A stretch of DNA of 64,000 bases from JAHEDH01 sp963745865 (GTDB lineage: Bacteria; Actinomycetota; Acidimicrobiia; Spongiisociales; ZC4RG35), in the NCBI GenBank assembly GCA_963745865.1, contig CAVUYZ010000012.1, positions 1 to 64,000 of the forward strand. Direction: 5' to 3'. The notes under the pieces were generated by a model that searched no databases, was not told the origin of the DNA, and saw only the letters and a list, made by a program, of their open reading frames with translations. The translations under genes and the position numbers were made by a program. This document shows, piece by piece, positions 18,611 to 26,980 of the stretch (the stretch's first letter is position 1; each line of letters starts with the position of its first letter).

Positions 18611-19410
18611 GCGCAACCGCGCCCTGCTCGCCTGGTACGACGCGAACCGCCGACCCCTCCCCTGGCGACAGACACGCGATCCCTGGGCGATCCTCGTCTC
18701 TGAGGTGATGTCCCAGCAGACCCAGATCTCCCGCGTAGTCCCGCGATGGGAGGCCTTCATGGCTCGCTATCCCGAACCAGCGTCACTCGCAGAAGCCGAT
18801 CGTTCCGAGCTGATCCGGCTGTGGAAGGGTCTCGGATACCAGCGCAGGGCGATCAACCTCCAACGGGCCGCCGCGATGGTCAGCCGCGACGGGTGGCCGA
18901 CGACGAGCACCGAGCTCGCCAGACTCCCGGGCGTCGGCCCCTACACGGCAGCTGCGGTCGCTTGCTTCGCGTTCGATGAGCCGGTGGCAGCCATCGACAC
19001 CAACCTCAGGAGGATCCTGAGTCGATGGCAGGGACGCGCACTGTCGGGCCAGGACCTGATTGTCGAAGCGGGCGAACTGGTCGATCCCGATCGAGCCGGC
19101 GATTGGAACCAGGCCCTGATGGATCTGGGTGCGGCACTGTGTCGACCACGTGAGCCCACCTGTGAGCTGTGCCCGGTCGAAGTCGATTGCATCGACCCCG
19201 GCATCTACCAGGCGCCGGCATCCCAGTCCCGGTTCGAAGGGTCGGTCCGACAGGCCAGGGCGACGATCCTCCGCCACGTGGCCGAACACGGACCAACGCC
19301 CCTCTCCGATATCGGCGGGTTGGAGCGTGAAACGGCGACGAGGGCGGCCGAGGCGCTCGATGGCCGAGGGCCTCGTCGAGACAGCGGCCGGTGTCGTCCG
19401 GATCAGCTGA
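18597..19410 (+). CDS. mutY: A/G-specific adenine glycosylase MutY, frame interrupted near the 3' end
   Basis: Excises adenine mispaired with 8-oxoguanine. It has the helix-hairpin-helix LPGVGPYTAAAVA, the catalytic Asp in AAIDTNLRRIL, and the [4Fe-4S] loop with four Cys spaced C-x6-C-x2-C-x5-C (CRPREPTCELCPVEVDC). The ATG at 18597 overlaps the pknB end by 14 bases. After EAL the reading switches frame near 19361, and removing one base gives EALMAEGLVE to a stop at 19410. That form is about 270 residues, short for MutY because the NUDIX-like C-terminal domain is absent, as in other actinobacterial members. It converges with trpG, overlapping by eight bases. Confidence 0.88.
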
Positions 19411-19969
19411 GCTCGAGGAAGTTGCGCAAGAGAGCCATGCCCTCGGTGGTCATGATCGACTCCGGGTGGAACTGCACGCCGTGGATCGGGAGTTCGGTGT
19501 GGCGAATGCCCTGAACCACGTCGTCCTCGATGCTCCAGGCGCAGGCCTCGAGCGAGTCCGGTAGGGCAACCGTGGCGAGGGAGTGGTAGCGGGTGGCGGT
19601 GAACGGCTGTTCGAGACCGGCAAAGACCCCGCGCCCGTCATGGCGGATCGTCGACGTCTTCCCGTGCTTCGGTTCGGGTGCGAGCGTCACGGTCCCTCCG
19701 AACACCCGGGCGATCGCCTGGTGCCCGAGACACACGCCTAGCGTCGGCATCTCCATGCCGAGTGTCCGCACGTACTCCTCGGAGTATCCGGCGTCTTCTG
19801 GTCTGCCCGGTCCCGGGGAGATGACCAGCCGATCCGGAGCGATTTCCTTCGCCTCGGTGGGTGAAAGCACGTCGTTGCGCACGACGACGGGATCCGCCCC
19901 CAATTCGCCCAGGTACTGGACGAGGTTGAAGGTGAACGAGTCGTAGTTGTCGATCACCAGTACACGCAT
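19403..19969 (-). CDS. trpG: Glutamine amidotransferase, anthranilate/aminodeoxychorismate synthase component II
   Basis: A 188-residue class I glutamine amidotransferase providing ammonia for anthranilate or 4-amino-4-deoxychorismate. It shows the oxyanion motif ISPGPGRPEDAG, the nucleophile Cys in GVCLGHQAIA, and His/Glu in VQFHPESIMTTEG. The N-terminus VLVIDNYDSFTFNLVQYLGELGA is family-typical. The same gene lies beside pknB and crgA in mycobacteria (annotated trpG/pabA there). No component I gene is nearby, so which pathway it serves cannot be decided and it may serve both. Confidence 0.92.
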   Translation of the reverse strand: MRVLVIDNYDSFTFNLVQYLGELGADPVVVRNDVLSPTEAKEIAPDRLVISPGPGRPEDAGYSEEYVRTLGMEMPTLGVCLGHQAIARVFGGTVTLAPEPKHGKTSTIRHDGRGVFAGLEQPFTATRYHSLATVALPDSLEACAWSIEDDVVQGIRHTELPIHGVQFHPESIMTTEGMALLRNFLELS

Positions 19970-20075
19970 GAAATCCCTGATTGCCGCGGGTTTCGGCAGG
20001 TTACTGTCTGGTCGACTCCACTAGCCTGCGAGCAGGGCCTGGGAGACACCCGCCCGCGGTCGAACATCGAGAGCC

Positions 20076-20324
20076 ATGCCAGAATCAAAGCGACGCAAGC
20101 CGAAGAACACCGGTGCTACCAAGTCGAGGGCGGCCAACAACGCCATCCTCAACACCGACGAACCCCCCTCGCCGACCTGGTACGTAGCGGTGATGGCCGG
20201 TCTCATGGTGCTCGGCACCCTGCTGGTCCTCGCCCGGTTCGTCTTTCGACTCGACCAGTACTTTCTGATCGTCGGTCTCGGTCTCATCGCAGCCGGCTTC
20301 TTCATGACCACGAACTACCGGTAG
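20076..20324 (+). CDS. crgA: Cell division protein CrgA
   Basis: An 82-residue membrane protein with a basic N-terminus (PESKRRKPKN) and two transmembrane helices at about residues 33-52 and 58-77, ending in MTTNYR. This is the CrgA/UPF0233 plan: a small divisome scaffold that contacts FtsZ, FtsQ and PBPs in actinobacteria. Its position next to trpG and the pknB cluster matches mycobacteria. Sequence similarity outside the topology is modest. Confidence 0.85.
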   Translation: MPESKRRKPKNTGATKSRAANNAILNTDEPPSPTWYVAVMAGLMVLGTLLVLARFVFRLDQYFLIVGLGLIAAGFFMTTNYR

Positions 20325-20351
20325 CCCTCTCGCGGCCGGTCGTTCGGCGAC

Positions 20352-20600
20352 TCAGTCGGGACGCCACACCGGGACCATCTCCTCACGGCAATGCCGCGGG
20401 GCGGCGTCGTCGGAGATGTTCTTCACCGTCATGATCACTTCGGCGCCACACACGGTGCACTTGTAGTCCTGGACCGTATCGACGACGTCGTCAGGATCGA
20501 TCTCAGGCGGCGGCGAAGACAGCATCCGTATGAAGTAGATCGAAGTGCGCCAGACGACGACGGCGATGACGATGGCAATGGCAACGTCGAAAACCGTCAT
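20352..20600 (-). CDS. Small membrane protein with zinc-ribbon-like C-terminus
   Basis: An 82-residue protein: one N-terminal transmembrane helix (FDVAIAIVIAVVVW), an acidic linker (PPPEIDPDDVVD) and a Cys-rich tail with CTVCGAEV followed by a third Cys in PRHCREEM. Three Cys and a His could bind zinc. It resembles small zinc-ribbon proteins common in Acidimicrobiia-like genomes, with no known role. It converges with crgA with a 27-base gap. Confidence 0.7.
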   Translation of the reverse strand: MTVFDVAIAIVIAVVVWRTSIYFIRMLSSPPPEIDPDDVVDTVQDYKCTVCGAEVIMTVKNISDDAAPRHCREEMVPVWRPD

Positions 20601-20686
20601 GAGACGATTATCCCAGATCCACCGAGAACCTCATCCTCGGCCGTTCTCGGGATGACCGCCGAGGAGCGACTCGACGGTGAGCAGGG

Positions 20687-21865
20687 TCAGATCCGCTCGA
20701 TGATGGTCCCGTTGGCCATTCCGCCACCCTCACACATCGTCTGGAGGCCGGCCCGCCCGCCGGAACGGACGAGTTCGTGAACGAGGGTCGTCATCAATCG
20801 TGCGCCCGAAGCTCCGAGTGGATGACCGAGGGCGACGGCCCCGCCGTTGACGTTCGTTCGGTCCCACAGTGCCATCGGATCCGACCCGCCATACTCGATT
20901 CGCCAGGCCGCCGTCACCGAGGCGAATGCCTCGTTGACCTCGAACAGATCGATGTCGTCGATAGACATCTCCGCCCGGTCGAGCGCCCTCGAGGTCGCAG
21001 GGATGGGACCCGTCAGCATCATCACCGGGTCGACTCCGGCGAGGCTGAAGGAGACGAAGCGGGCCATGGGCTCCAGACCAAGCCTGTCTGCGGTGTCCTC
21101 CCCCATGATCAACAGCGCTGCGGCACCATCGGAGATCTGCGATGAGTTACCGGCGGTGACGACGCCGTCCGGTTTGAAAGCAGGCTGGAGCCCGGCGAGC
21201 TTCTCGAGCGACGTGTCGAATCGGATGCCCTCGTCGACGGTCATCATCTCGGTCGAACCGTCGTCGAGGGTCACCTCGACCGGGATGATCTGGGTCTCGA
21301 ATCGCCCCTCTTCGGTTGCTCGAGCCGCTCTGCGATGTGATTCGAGTGACAGCTCGTCCAACTCGTTGCGACCGATCCCCCACTTCTCGGCGATCATCTC
21401 GGCCGAGATGCCCTGCGGAACCAGGCCGTGGGCGTATCGGCTCTGCATCCTTGGACCGAATGGTTGTCCCGGGCCTTGTTGCATGTTGGAGCCCATCGGC
21501 ACCCGCGACATCGATTCCACGCCTGCGGCGATCACGATGTCGTATGCCCCTGCCATCACGCCCTGGGCCGCGAAGTGTGCGGACTGCTGTGAGGAGCCGC
21601 ACTGGCGATCGATGGTCGTTCCAACGACGTCCTCGGGAAACCCCGCAGCCAGCGCAGCGTTTCGTCCGACGTTCACGCCCTGCTCGCCGGTCTGGGTGAC
21701 GCACCCCATGATGACGTCCTCGACCCGTCCCGGGTCGAGTTCGTTTCGCTCGATGAGGGCGTTGAGGGGGATCGATGCAAGATCGACCGGGTGAATTCCC
21801 TTGAGCTTGCCGTTGCGACGCCCGGACGGGGTCCGAACCGCATCGACGATGACTGCATTCCGCAT
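20687..21865 (-). CDS. Acetyl-CoA C-acetyltransferase (thiolase)
   Basis: A 392-residue thiolase that condenses or cleaves acyl-CoA. The acyl-accepting Cys lies in DRQCGSSQQ (about residue 90), and the C-terminal catalytic residues are in GHPLGASGAR (His) and MCEGGGMANG (Cys). The start ATG at 21865 follows CCGGGAGG at good spacing and is preferred to an upstream alternative at 21898. The inverted-repeat element copy 2 sits 21 bases upstream, within the likely leader. Biosynthetic versus degradative use cannot be decided; no fatty-acid genes are adjacent. Confidence 0.93.
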   Translation of the reverse strand: MRNAVIVDAVRTPSGRRNGKLKGIHPVDLASIPLNALIERNELDPGRVEDVIMGCVTQTGEQGVNVGRNAALAAGFPEDVVGTTIDRQCGSSQQSAHFAAQGVMAGAYDIVIAAGVESMSRVPMGSNMQQGPGQPFGPRMQSRYAHGLVPQGISAEMIAEKWGIGRNELDELSLESHRRAARATEEGRFETQIIPVEVTLDDGSTEMMTVDEGIRFDTSLEKLAGLQPAFKPDGVVTAGNSSQISDGAAALLIMGEDTADRLGLEPMARFVSFSLAGVDPVMMLTGPIPATSRALDRAEMSIDDIDLFEVNEAFASVTAAWRIEYGGSDPMALWDRTNVNGGAVALGHPLGASGARLMTTLVHELVRSGGRAGLQTMCEGGGMANGTIIERI

Positions 21866-21885
21866 GAGACCTCCCGGACTCTGTT

Positions 21886-21940
21886 CCGTTCTTGTCAAGA
21901 TTGGCCGGCTATATCGCCGTCAACCCTGACAAGAAGGGGG
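21886..21940. repeat. Dispersed inverted-repeat element, copy 2
   Basis: Arms CCGTTCTTGTCA and TGACAAGAAGGGG enclose an interior that matches copy 1 (7040-7092), including TTGACGGC on the minus strand. It lies directly downstream of tRNA-Ala and directly upstream of the thiolase, both leftward, so it may end the tRNA transcript or form a leader hairpin for the thiolase. Confidence 0.65.
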
Positions 21941-21943
21941 TAG

Positions 21944-22016
21944 TGGAGCTGAGGGGATTTGAACCCCTGACCCCCTGCTTGCAAAGCAGGTGCTCTGCCA
22001 GCTGAGCTACAGCCCC
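21944..22016 (-). tRNA. tRNA-Ala (anticodon TGC)
   Basis: Minus strand: acceptor GGGGCTG pairs with CAGCTCC (one G-U), D-arm GCTCAGCTGGCAGAGC, anticodon stem CCTGC/GCAGG with loop TTTGCAA (anticodon TGC), T-arm GGGGTTCAAATCCCC, discriminator A. CCA is not encoded. Confidence 0.95.
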
Positions 22017-22162
22017 AGGCAGACCGAAATGGTACGCGATGGACACCCCCTCGTCCAACACGCCAACAGGCGGTGGGTATCGGCTTCGCCCGAATCGCGC
22101 CGGTGCGTTATCCTGACGGCCGTCGCGACGACGACAGATGCACCTGATCTACAGGTGCCGTG

Positions 22163-22237
22163 GGGCCCATAGCTCAGCCCGGTTAGAGCGCTTCCCTGAT
22201 AAGGAAGAGGTCCGTGGTTCAAGTCCACGTGGGCCCA
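22163..22237 (+). tRNA. tRNA-Ile (anticodon GAT)
   Basis: Plus strand: acceptor GGGCCCA pairs with TGGGCCC, D-arm AGCTCAGCCCGGTTAGAGCG, anticodon stem CTTCC/GGAAG with loop CTGATAA (anticodon GAT), T-arm GTGGTTCAAGTCCAC, discriminator A. CCA is not encoded. It sits divergently from tRNA-Ala, outside any rRNA operon, with a TATCCT-type -10 candidate near 22109. Confidence 0.95.
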
Positions 22238-22264
22238 CCCCACACCCGTACCCAAGCGGCCTCG

Positions 22265-24689
22265 TCAGACCTCTCCCTCGCCGCCTCCATCGGATTCCAA
22301 TGCGATTGTTTCGACGGCCGAAGGTCCCGCTGACGATGAAGCCGGTCGGGCGAGTATCGACCCATCCCGATCTGTCCAGGTCCCATACCCGCAACAGCTT
22401 TGGATCGAGCGCGAGTTCGACCAGTTCCGAGGCACCCGCCTCCATTCGCACCTTCCGGAACCCGACCAGCTTGCGGTCGACCCCGAGTCCGGTCGCCCAG
22501 ACCAGCACGACCTCGGTTCCGCCCCGATCGCCAGTGTTGGTCAACTCGACCGAGACCGTGATCGGACCATCTGGTTCTGACACACCGACGGATCCCGCGT
22601 CGAAGGTCGAATACGACAGCCCGTGCCCGAACTCGAACTGCGGCGTCATCTGCATCCGATCGAAGCCCCGATACCCGACATACACGCCTTCCCCATACCT
22701 GACCGATCCCGCCTCGCCCGGGTAGTTGAGCATGCCGGGATGTCGTCGCGCCGTGTCCGGGAACGTCACCGGGAGACGGCCACCGGGCTCGGCAGCGCCG
22801 AACAGCACGTCACTGATCGCATGACCCGCCTCCTGACCCGCGTACCACGCCTGCACCACCGCCGCCACGTCGTTCAGCCACGGCATCTCGATCGGGCTTC
22901 CTGTCATGACCACGACGATCGTTTTCGGCTGCACAGCAGCAACCTCGGCGACGAGTCGATCCTGCTCGCCCGGAAGGCACATGTCCGGTCGATCGAAACC
23001 CTCGCTCTCCCACTCTTGACCCAACCCGACTACGACCACGGCGACATCAGAGTTCCGTGCGAGTGCGACGGCGTCGGCGATCGGGTCCTCCGATCGGAGA
23101 ATCGCGCATCCGACACCGACAAACCGCCATTTGGCTTCCTTCACCGAGCCGTATTCGACCACGAGATCGACCGACTCTCCCACGTCGAGAGTGACCTTCC
23201 ACAAGTGGCGCTCGACGTTCTCCCGTCCCCATTCGCCGGAGTCGCCCTCCGTCAGATCCCATGCGTCGACGACGATCTCACCGTCACTCCACACCCTGAG
23301 ATTCGCATCCGCAGTCGCGGTGAAGACATGAGCTCCGCTCTGCTGTGCAGTGAAGGTTCCTGACATGCGGAGCGAATAGCTGCTGTAGTCGACCCACTTG
23401 TTCCCGGGACCGAAGAACCCGAGGAACGACTTTCGCGCCGGAACCGAGCGGACCGGCTCACCCTCGAGGTCGGGCCCGTTGAAGTACTCGACGAACAAAC
23501 CGGGCTTCCCGTCGCCGAAGGAGACCGTGCTCGCGTCCATCGCAGGCGGCGTCCGGTCGAAGTCGCAGCCGAGCGACCACGAGATCCGGTCGCCGGCGAC
23601 CAACTCCATCGCCTCTCGCACCGACACCACCCGATGTGCGTTGACCGCTGAACTGCCACCTCCCTGGTGGAAGGTCCGGTCGGCCGGTTGTCCGATGAGG
23701 GCGATCTTCGGTTCTCCCGTCAGTGGAAGCACTCCGTCGTTCGCCAACAGGACCATCGCCTCGGTAGCGACCGAGCGGACGAGAGCCCGGTCGGCGTCCT
23801 TCTCGTCTGCTCTCTCCGGATGCGCCGGATCGACCGAAGCCGCGCCGGATCGCTCGATGAGCACCAGCATGTGGCCGACCTTGCGATCCAGGTCGGCAGT
23901 GCTCACCGACCCATCTGCGAGTTGTGACCGCCAGTGCTCGGCTGTCACCCATCGGGGTGGACCTGGCATTTCGAGATCCAGACCCGATGGAACGACGCCA
24001 CTGCCATAGGTGCCGTACCAGTCGGAGATGACCGCGCCATCGAAACCCAAATCGCCTCGGAGGACCTCGTCGAGCATCGGATGCTCGGAGGCGGTCACAC
24101 CGTTGATGGTGTTGTACGCGGACATGACGGACCACGGCCGGCCGGATTCGATCGCGATGCGGAACGGCTCCAGGTAGATCTCACGCAACGAGCGCTCATC
24201 GACCCGGGCATCGATCGAGAAGCGCTCGTGCTCTTGATCATTGCAGACGAAGTGCTTGAGACAGGCTCCAACGCCCTGGGACTGAAGGCCCCGAATGTAG
24301 GCCCCGGCGATCGTGCCTGACAGCACCGGATCCTCCGAGAAGCACTCGAAGTTCCTTCCGGCGATGGGCACTCGCGGGATGTTGATGGTTGGCCCCAGCA
24401 GGACCGAAGCGCTCTTTGCTCTCGTCTCGTGAGCGAGCGCTTCGCCCACCTTCTCGATCAACTCGGGATCGAACGTCGCCCCCATCGCGACACCGACCGG
24501 GAAGCTCGTGGAGGTGGGACCGTGGTTGTCGTCCTCGCCCCTCACACCGTTCGGGCCGTCTGACACCTTGAGGGACGGAACACCGAGGCGATCGATCCCC
24601 ACGGTCCTCCACAGGTCAGCTCCCGACAGCATCCTGATCTTCTCGTCTTCGGTCATCTGGGTGATGACCTGGTCGACCCAATCACTCAT
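22265..24689 (-). CDS. Glycoside hydrolase family 3 with embedded PA14 domain, frame shifted at extreme C-terminus
   Basis: An approximately 800-residue exo-acting beta-glycosidase (beta-glucosidase type). The GH3 N-domain has the nucleophile Asp in GAVISDWYGTY and the substrate loop KHFVCNDQE. A PA14 sugar-binding insert lies between the halves (VEYFNGPDL through LRVWSDGEIVVDAW), then the C-domain and a fibronectin III-like end (VSVELTNTGDRGGTEV). No signal peptide is seen, so it is probably cytoplasmic and acts on imported oligosaccharides. The main frame reads into tRNA-Ile; dropping one G near 22330 gives VSGPSAVETIALES and a stop at 22265. Start: ATG 24689 (MSDWVDQ) after GAGAGCGAGAG; GTG 24779 is an alternative. 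Confidence 0.88.
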
Positions 24690-24795
24690 CGGGCGCTCTC
24701 GCTCTCGGTAGGCGAGGTCGAACCGTACCGTTCGATAGATGGGATCCGGCAGTTCCACGTCCACGCGATCGGAGGTCACCGGGTAGCGTCCTCAC

Positions 24796-25272
24796 ATGCC
24801 CCGCCGAGACATCTCGATGACAGACCGCGAGCTCGCCGAGTTCCTCGAGACCGGCGTCACGCTGCAGGTGGCGTCGATCGACCCCGATGGCTATCCCCAC
24901 CTCTCGCCGATGTGGTACGTCATGCGGGATGATCGCATTCTGTTCCGATCATTCACCAAGTCGCAGAAGATCGTGAATCTCGCCCGCAATCCGAAGCTCG
25001 CGGTGTTGGTCGAGACCGGAGAGGCGTACTCCGAGCTGCGGGGAGTGATGATCCGAGGCCGAGCCCGTCTCGTCGATGACCGGGACTTCGTTCTCGAGAC
25101 ATACGGTGCCCTCGCCGCCAAGTACGAGATGATCGGTGGTCAACGGGTTCAACTCGATCCACCTGCCCTCGAGGCAGCGTTCGGGGGGTATGCCGACAAG
25201 AACACGGCGGTGATCGTCGAGCCCTCGAAGATCGCCAGCTGGGATCACCGAAAGTTGGGTGGTGCGTACTGA
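24796..25272 (+). CDS. Pyridoxamine 5'-phosphate oxidase (PPOX) family flavin or F420 protein
   Basis: A 158-residue split-barrel protein. Family pattern: ELAEFLETGVTLQVASIDPDGYPHLSPMWYV followed by DDRILFRSFTKSQKIVNLARNPKLAVLVETG and a Gly-rich GVMIRGRARLV. Such actinobacterial proteins use FMN or F420 and often have unknown substrates; a few bind heme. It is divergent from the glycosidase with about 100 bases between starts. It probably does not make pyridoxal phosphate. Confidence 0.85.
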   Translation: MPRRDISMTDRELAEFLETGVTLQVASIDPDGYPHLSPMWYVMRDDRILFRSFTKSQKIVNLARNPKLAVLVETGEAYSELRGVMIRGRARLVDDRDFVLETYGALAAKYEMIGGQRVQLDPPALEAAFGGYADKNTAVIVEPSKIASWDHRKLGGAY

Positions 25273-25370
25273 CCGGACCTCGCCGATTGACATCGAGAGA
25301 TTCGGGTAACACCAGAGGGTTCCCGTATGGTGAACTGCCGGGAATGCTCGTCATCGATGACAGGAGATCC

Positions 25371-25628
25371 GTGAACGCACGAACCAAACGCCGACTGCTG
25401 ACCAACCTCAGGAACGAGACACGATGGTTGCAGAAGACCACCTTCGCTCTCGCCAAAGCCCAAGAGGCGCGCTCGAAGGTCGGAGAGATCCGCGGCGAAG
25501 AGCCATCAGCGCTGCTCACGCTCGAGTCCGGAACCGAGGTCAGCATCGATGAACTCGATGAGCTGATCAAACAACGGATCGAACAGGTTCGCGAGGAACT
25601 CGGAACCGGCGACTACCGCACGGTCTGA
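25371..25628 (+). CDS. Small charged hypothetical protein
   Basis: An 85-residue charged helical protein (VNARTKRRLLTNLRNETRW through EQVREELGTGDYRTV). The GTG at 25371 has a strong ribosome site (AGGAGATCC), which favours it over the ATGs upstream at 25345 and 25287. A potential coiled coil covers residues 1-35 and 58-78. No recognised domain and no signal or membrane segment. It lies just upstream of the DUF3566 gene but 96 bases apart. Confidence 0.6.
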   Translation: MNARTKRRLLTNLRNETRWLQKTTFALAKAQEARSKVGEIRGEEPSALLTLESGTEVSIDELDELIKQRIEQVREELGTGDYRTV

Positions 25629-25724
25629 CCACGGCCACCGCCGACCGGTGATTCCCGTGTTCCCCGGGATTTCCTACACTGTGTGACTGATTCCAGGCCC
25701 GTCTCGGGCCGGTGAGGAGACGAC

Positions 25725-26157
25725 GTGGTCGAAGTCCGGCGAGTCCGCCGCATCATCCGAAAGATCGACGCCTGGACCGTCTTCAAGGTGTCCGCCGTCT
25801 TCTGGACGGTGGCCGCCGTCGGCCTCGTCCTCGGCCTGATCATGTTCTGGTCTGTCATCCAGGCCGCAGGAATCCCCGAGAAGATCACCAGCTTCCTCGT
25901 CACGATCACTCTTCTCGATGAGGGGTCGGAGCCATTTGCCGACAACGACGCATTCTTCCGACTCGCCCTGTTCGGGAGCATCGCATGGTCGATCCTGGGT
26001 TGCGGGCTTGACCACCCTGTCGGCGGTGATGTACAACCTGATCTCCGACGTGGTCGGCGGCGTCGAGATCGTGGTACTCGAGGAGACGCTCAACCCCGGA
26101 GCACCGGCGCCGATTCCGCCCCAGCCGTATCAGGCCGACAGCCAGAACCATCGCTGA
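25725..26157 (+). CDS. DUF3566 membrane protein, frame interrupted once
   Basis: Two-helix membrane protein of the DUF3566 family, which in actinobacteria lies next to gyrA. The start is RRVRRIIRKIDAWTVFKVSAVFW with a first helix at about residues 20-45 and a second at about 80-104. The C-terminal signature is MYNLISDVVGGVEIVVLEE. The frame breaks near 25999: removing one G from ctgggttgcg joins SIAWSIL to VAGLTTLSAVMYN. The GTG at 25725 follows GGAGA. The family's function is unknown. Here it is on the strand opposite to gyrA, with another gene between. Confidence 0.83.
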
Positions 26158-26183
26158 CGTTCCCACCCAGGAGAACCCGACGA

Positions 26184-26789
26184 TCACGTCGCGTCCGTGA
26201 CCGCCTCGGCAGACACGAGACCGAGCTCTTCCACCAATTCCAGATAGGCCTCCGCCTCGGCCCACACCGGACCCCGATGTCCGGCTGGGAGCAGCGCCCC
26301 GGCGGCCAGACAAACGCCGGACGCGAACAGCACGTCGTCGATGATCGCTATCTGACGATTGGCGTCCTTCACCGACACACCGGCCAGGGACGCTCCCGTG
26401 GGGCAGAGAAAGACGCCCTCGACCGATCCTGCCCTCCGGATCGCCCCGAGCGGGCTCGGGAACACCGCGAACTCACCCTGGCCGGGAGTGGTGGACGTGA
26501 ACGTTCGATCCATCTCGACGATCAAACCGTCCAGACGTGATGCGAGGCTCCGGGCCAACCCGGTCAGGCCGGCGAATCGAACTGCTCCCTCACCGCCAGG
26601 TGTCACGTCGGCGGACGGGCCGATCACTCGGTCGAAGCCGGCTCCGTCCGGAACCTTCATCGCGGCGTCACCCCAGGAACGGGGCGGGTTCTTCCCGATG
26701 AGGCCCACCATCGACACCCGGTGACTGCCGACCAGGGTGGCGGCGGCGCGTGAATGGACTTCGTCGACAGGTGAGACCGCGATGCGCAC
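26184..26789 (-). CDS. Hypothetical protein of unknown function
   Basis: A 201-residue protein from the GTG at 26789 (VRIAVSPVDEVHSRAAA). It is rich in Gly, Ala and Val, with alternating strand/helix character but no signal peptide, membrane helix or motif I know. Segments such as MVGLIGKNPPRSWGD and IVEMDRTFTSTTPGQGEF look conserved in type but suggest no reaction. It lies between gyrA (same strand) and the DUF3566 gene (opposite strand). A longer frame begins at 26867 but crosses a DnaA-box-like site. That it is a real gene is supported by protein-like composition over the whole length. Confidence 0.62.
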   Translation of the reverse strand: MRIAVSPVDEVHSRAAATLVGSHRVSMVGLIGKNPPRSWGDAAMKVPDGAGFDRVIGPSADVTPGGEGAVRFAGLTGLARSLASRLDGLIVEMDRTFTSTTPGQGEFAVFPSPLGAIRRAGSVEGVFLCPTGASLAGVSVKDANRQIAIIDDVLFASGVCLAAGALLPAGHRGPVWAEAEAYLELVEELGLVSAEAVTDAT

Positions 26790-26842
26790 GGGTACACCGT
26801 AGCGGCGCAGCGGATGAGCACTTCGGAGAGGTTTCCCCAGAT

Positions 26843-26851
26843 TTGTCCACA
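26843..26851 (+). promoter_or_regulatory. DnaA-box-like site TTGTCCACA outside oriC
   Basis: A TTGTCCACA sequence, the form common in high-GC actinobacterial DnaA boxes, lies upstream of the gene at 26789, about 7.5 kb from the dnaA-dnaN interval. A similar site occurs at 41652-41660. Single boxes arise by chance, so a role in DnaA titration or regulation is only a suggestion. Confidence 0.35.
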
Positions 26852-26923
26852 GGTGTGTGAAACTCACACCGATGTAATTACGGCAATGGCATCGGCCATA
26901 CCGTCCGCCCGGCCGACTACGAG

Positions 26924-26954
26924 AGACGGGACACGATCAGATCGTGTCCCGTCT
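26924..26954 (-). terminator. gyrA: Strong hairpin downstream of gyrA
   Basis: A 14-bp perfect stem (AGACGGGACACGAT paired with ATCGTGTCCCGTCT) around a CAG loop begins 27 bases after the gyrA stop. There is no clear T-run, which is common for actinobacterial terminators. It would end the gyrB-gyrA transcript. Confidence 0.8.
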
Positions 26955-26980
26955 GTGCCACTGAAGGAAGCGGAAGGCGG

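Noticed and set aside
22149..22264. C-terminal extension of the family 3 glycosidase through the tRNA-Ile gene
   Set aside because: A tRNA gene is unlikely to be coding, and the adjacent frame gives a sensible C-terminus with a stop at 22265.
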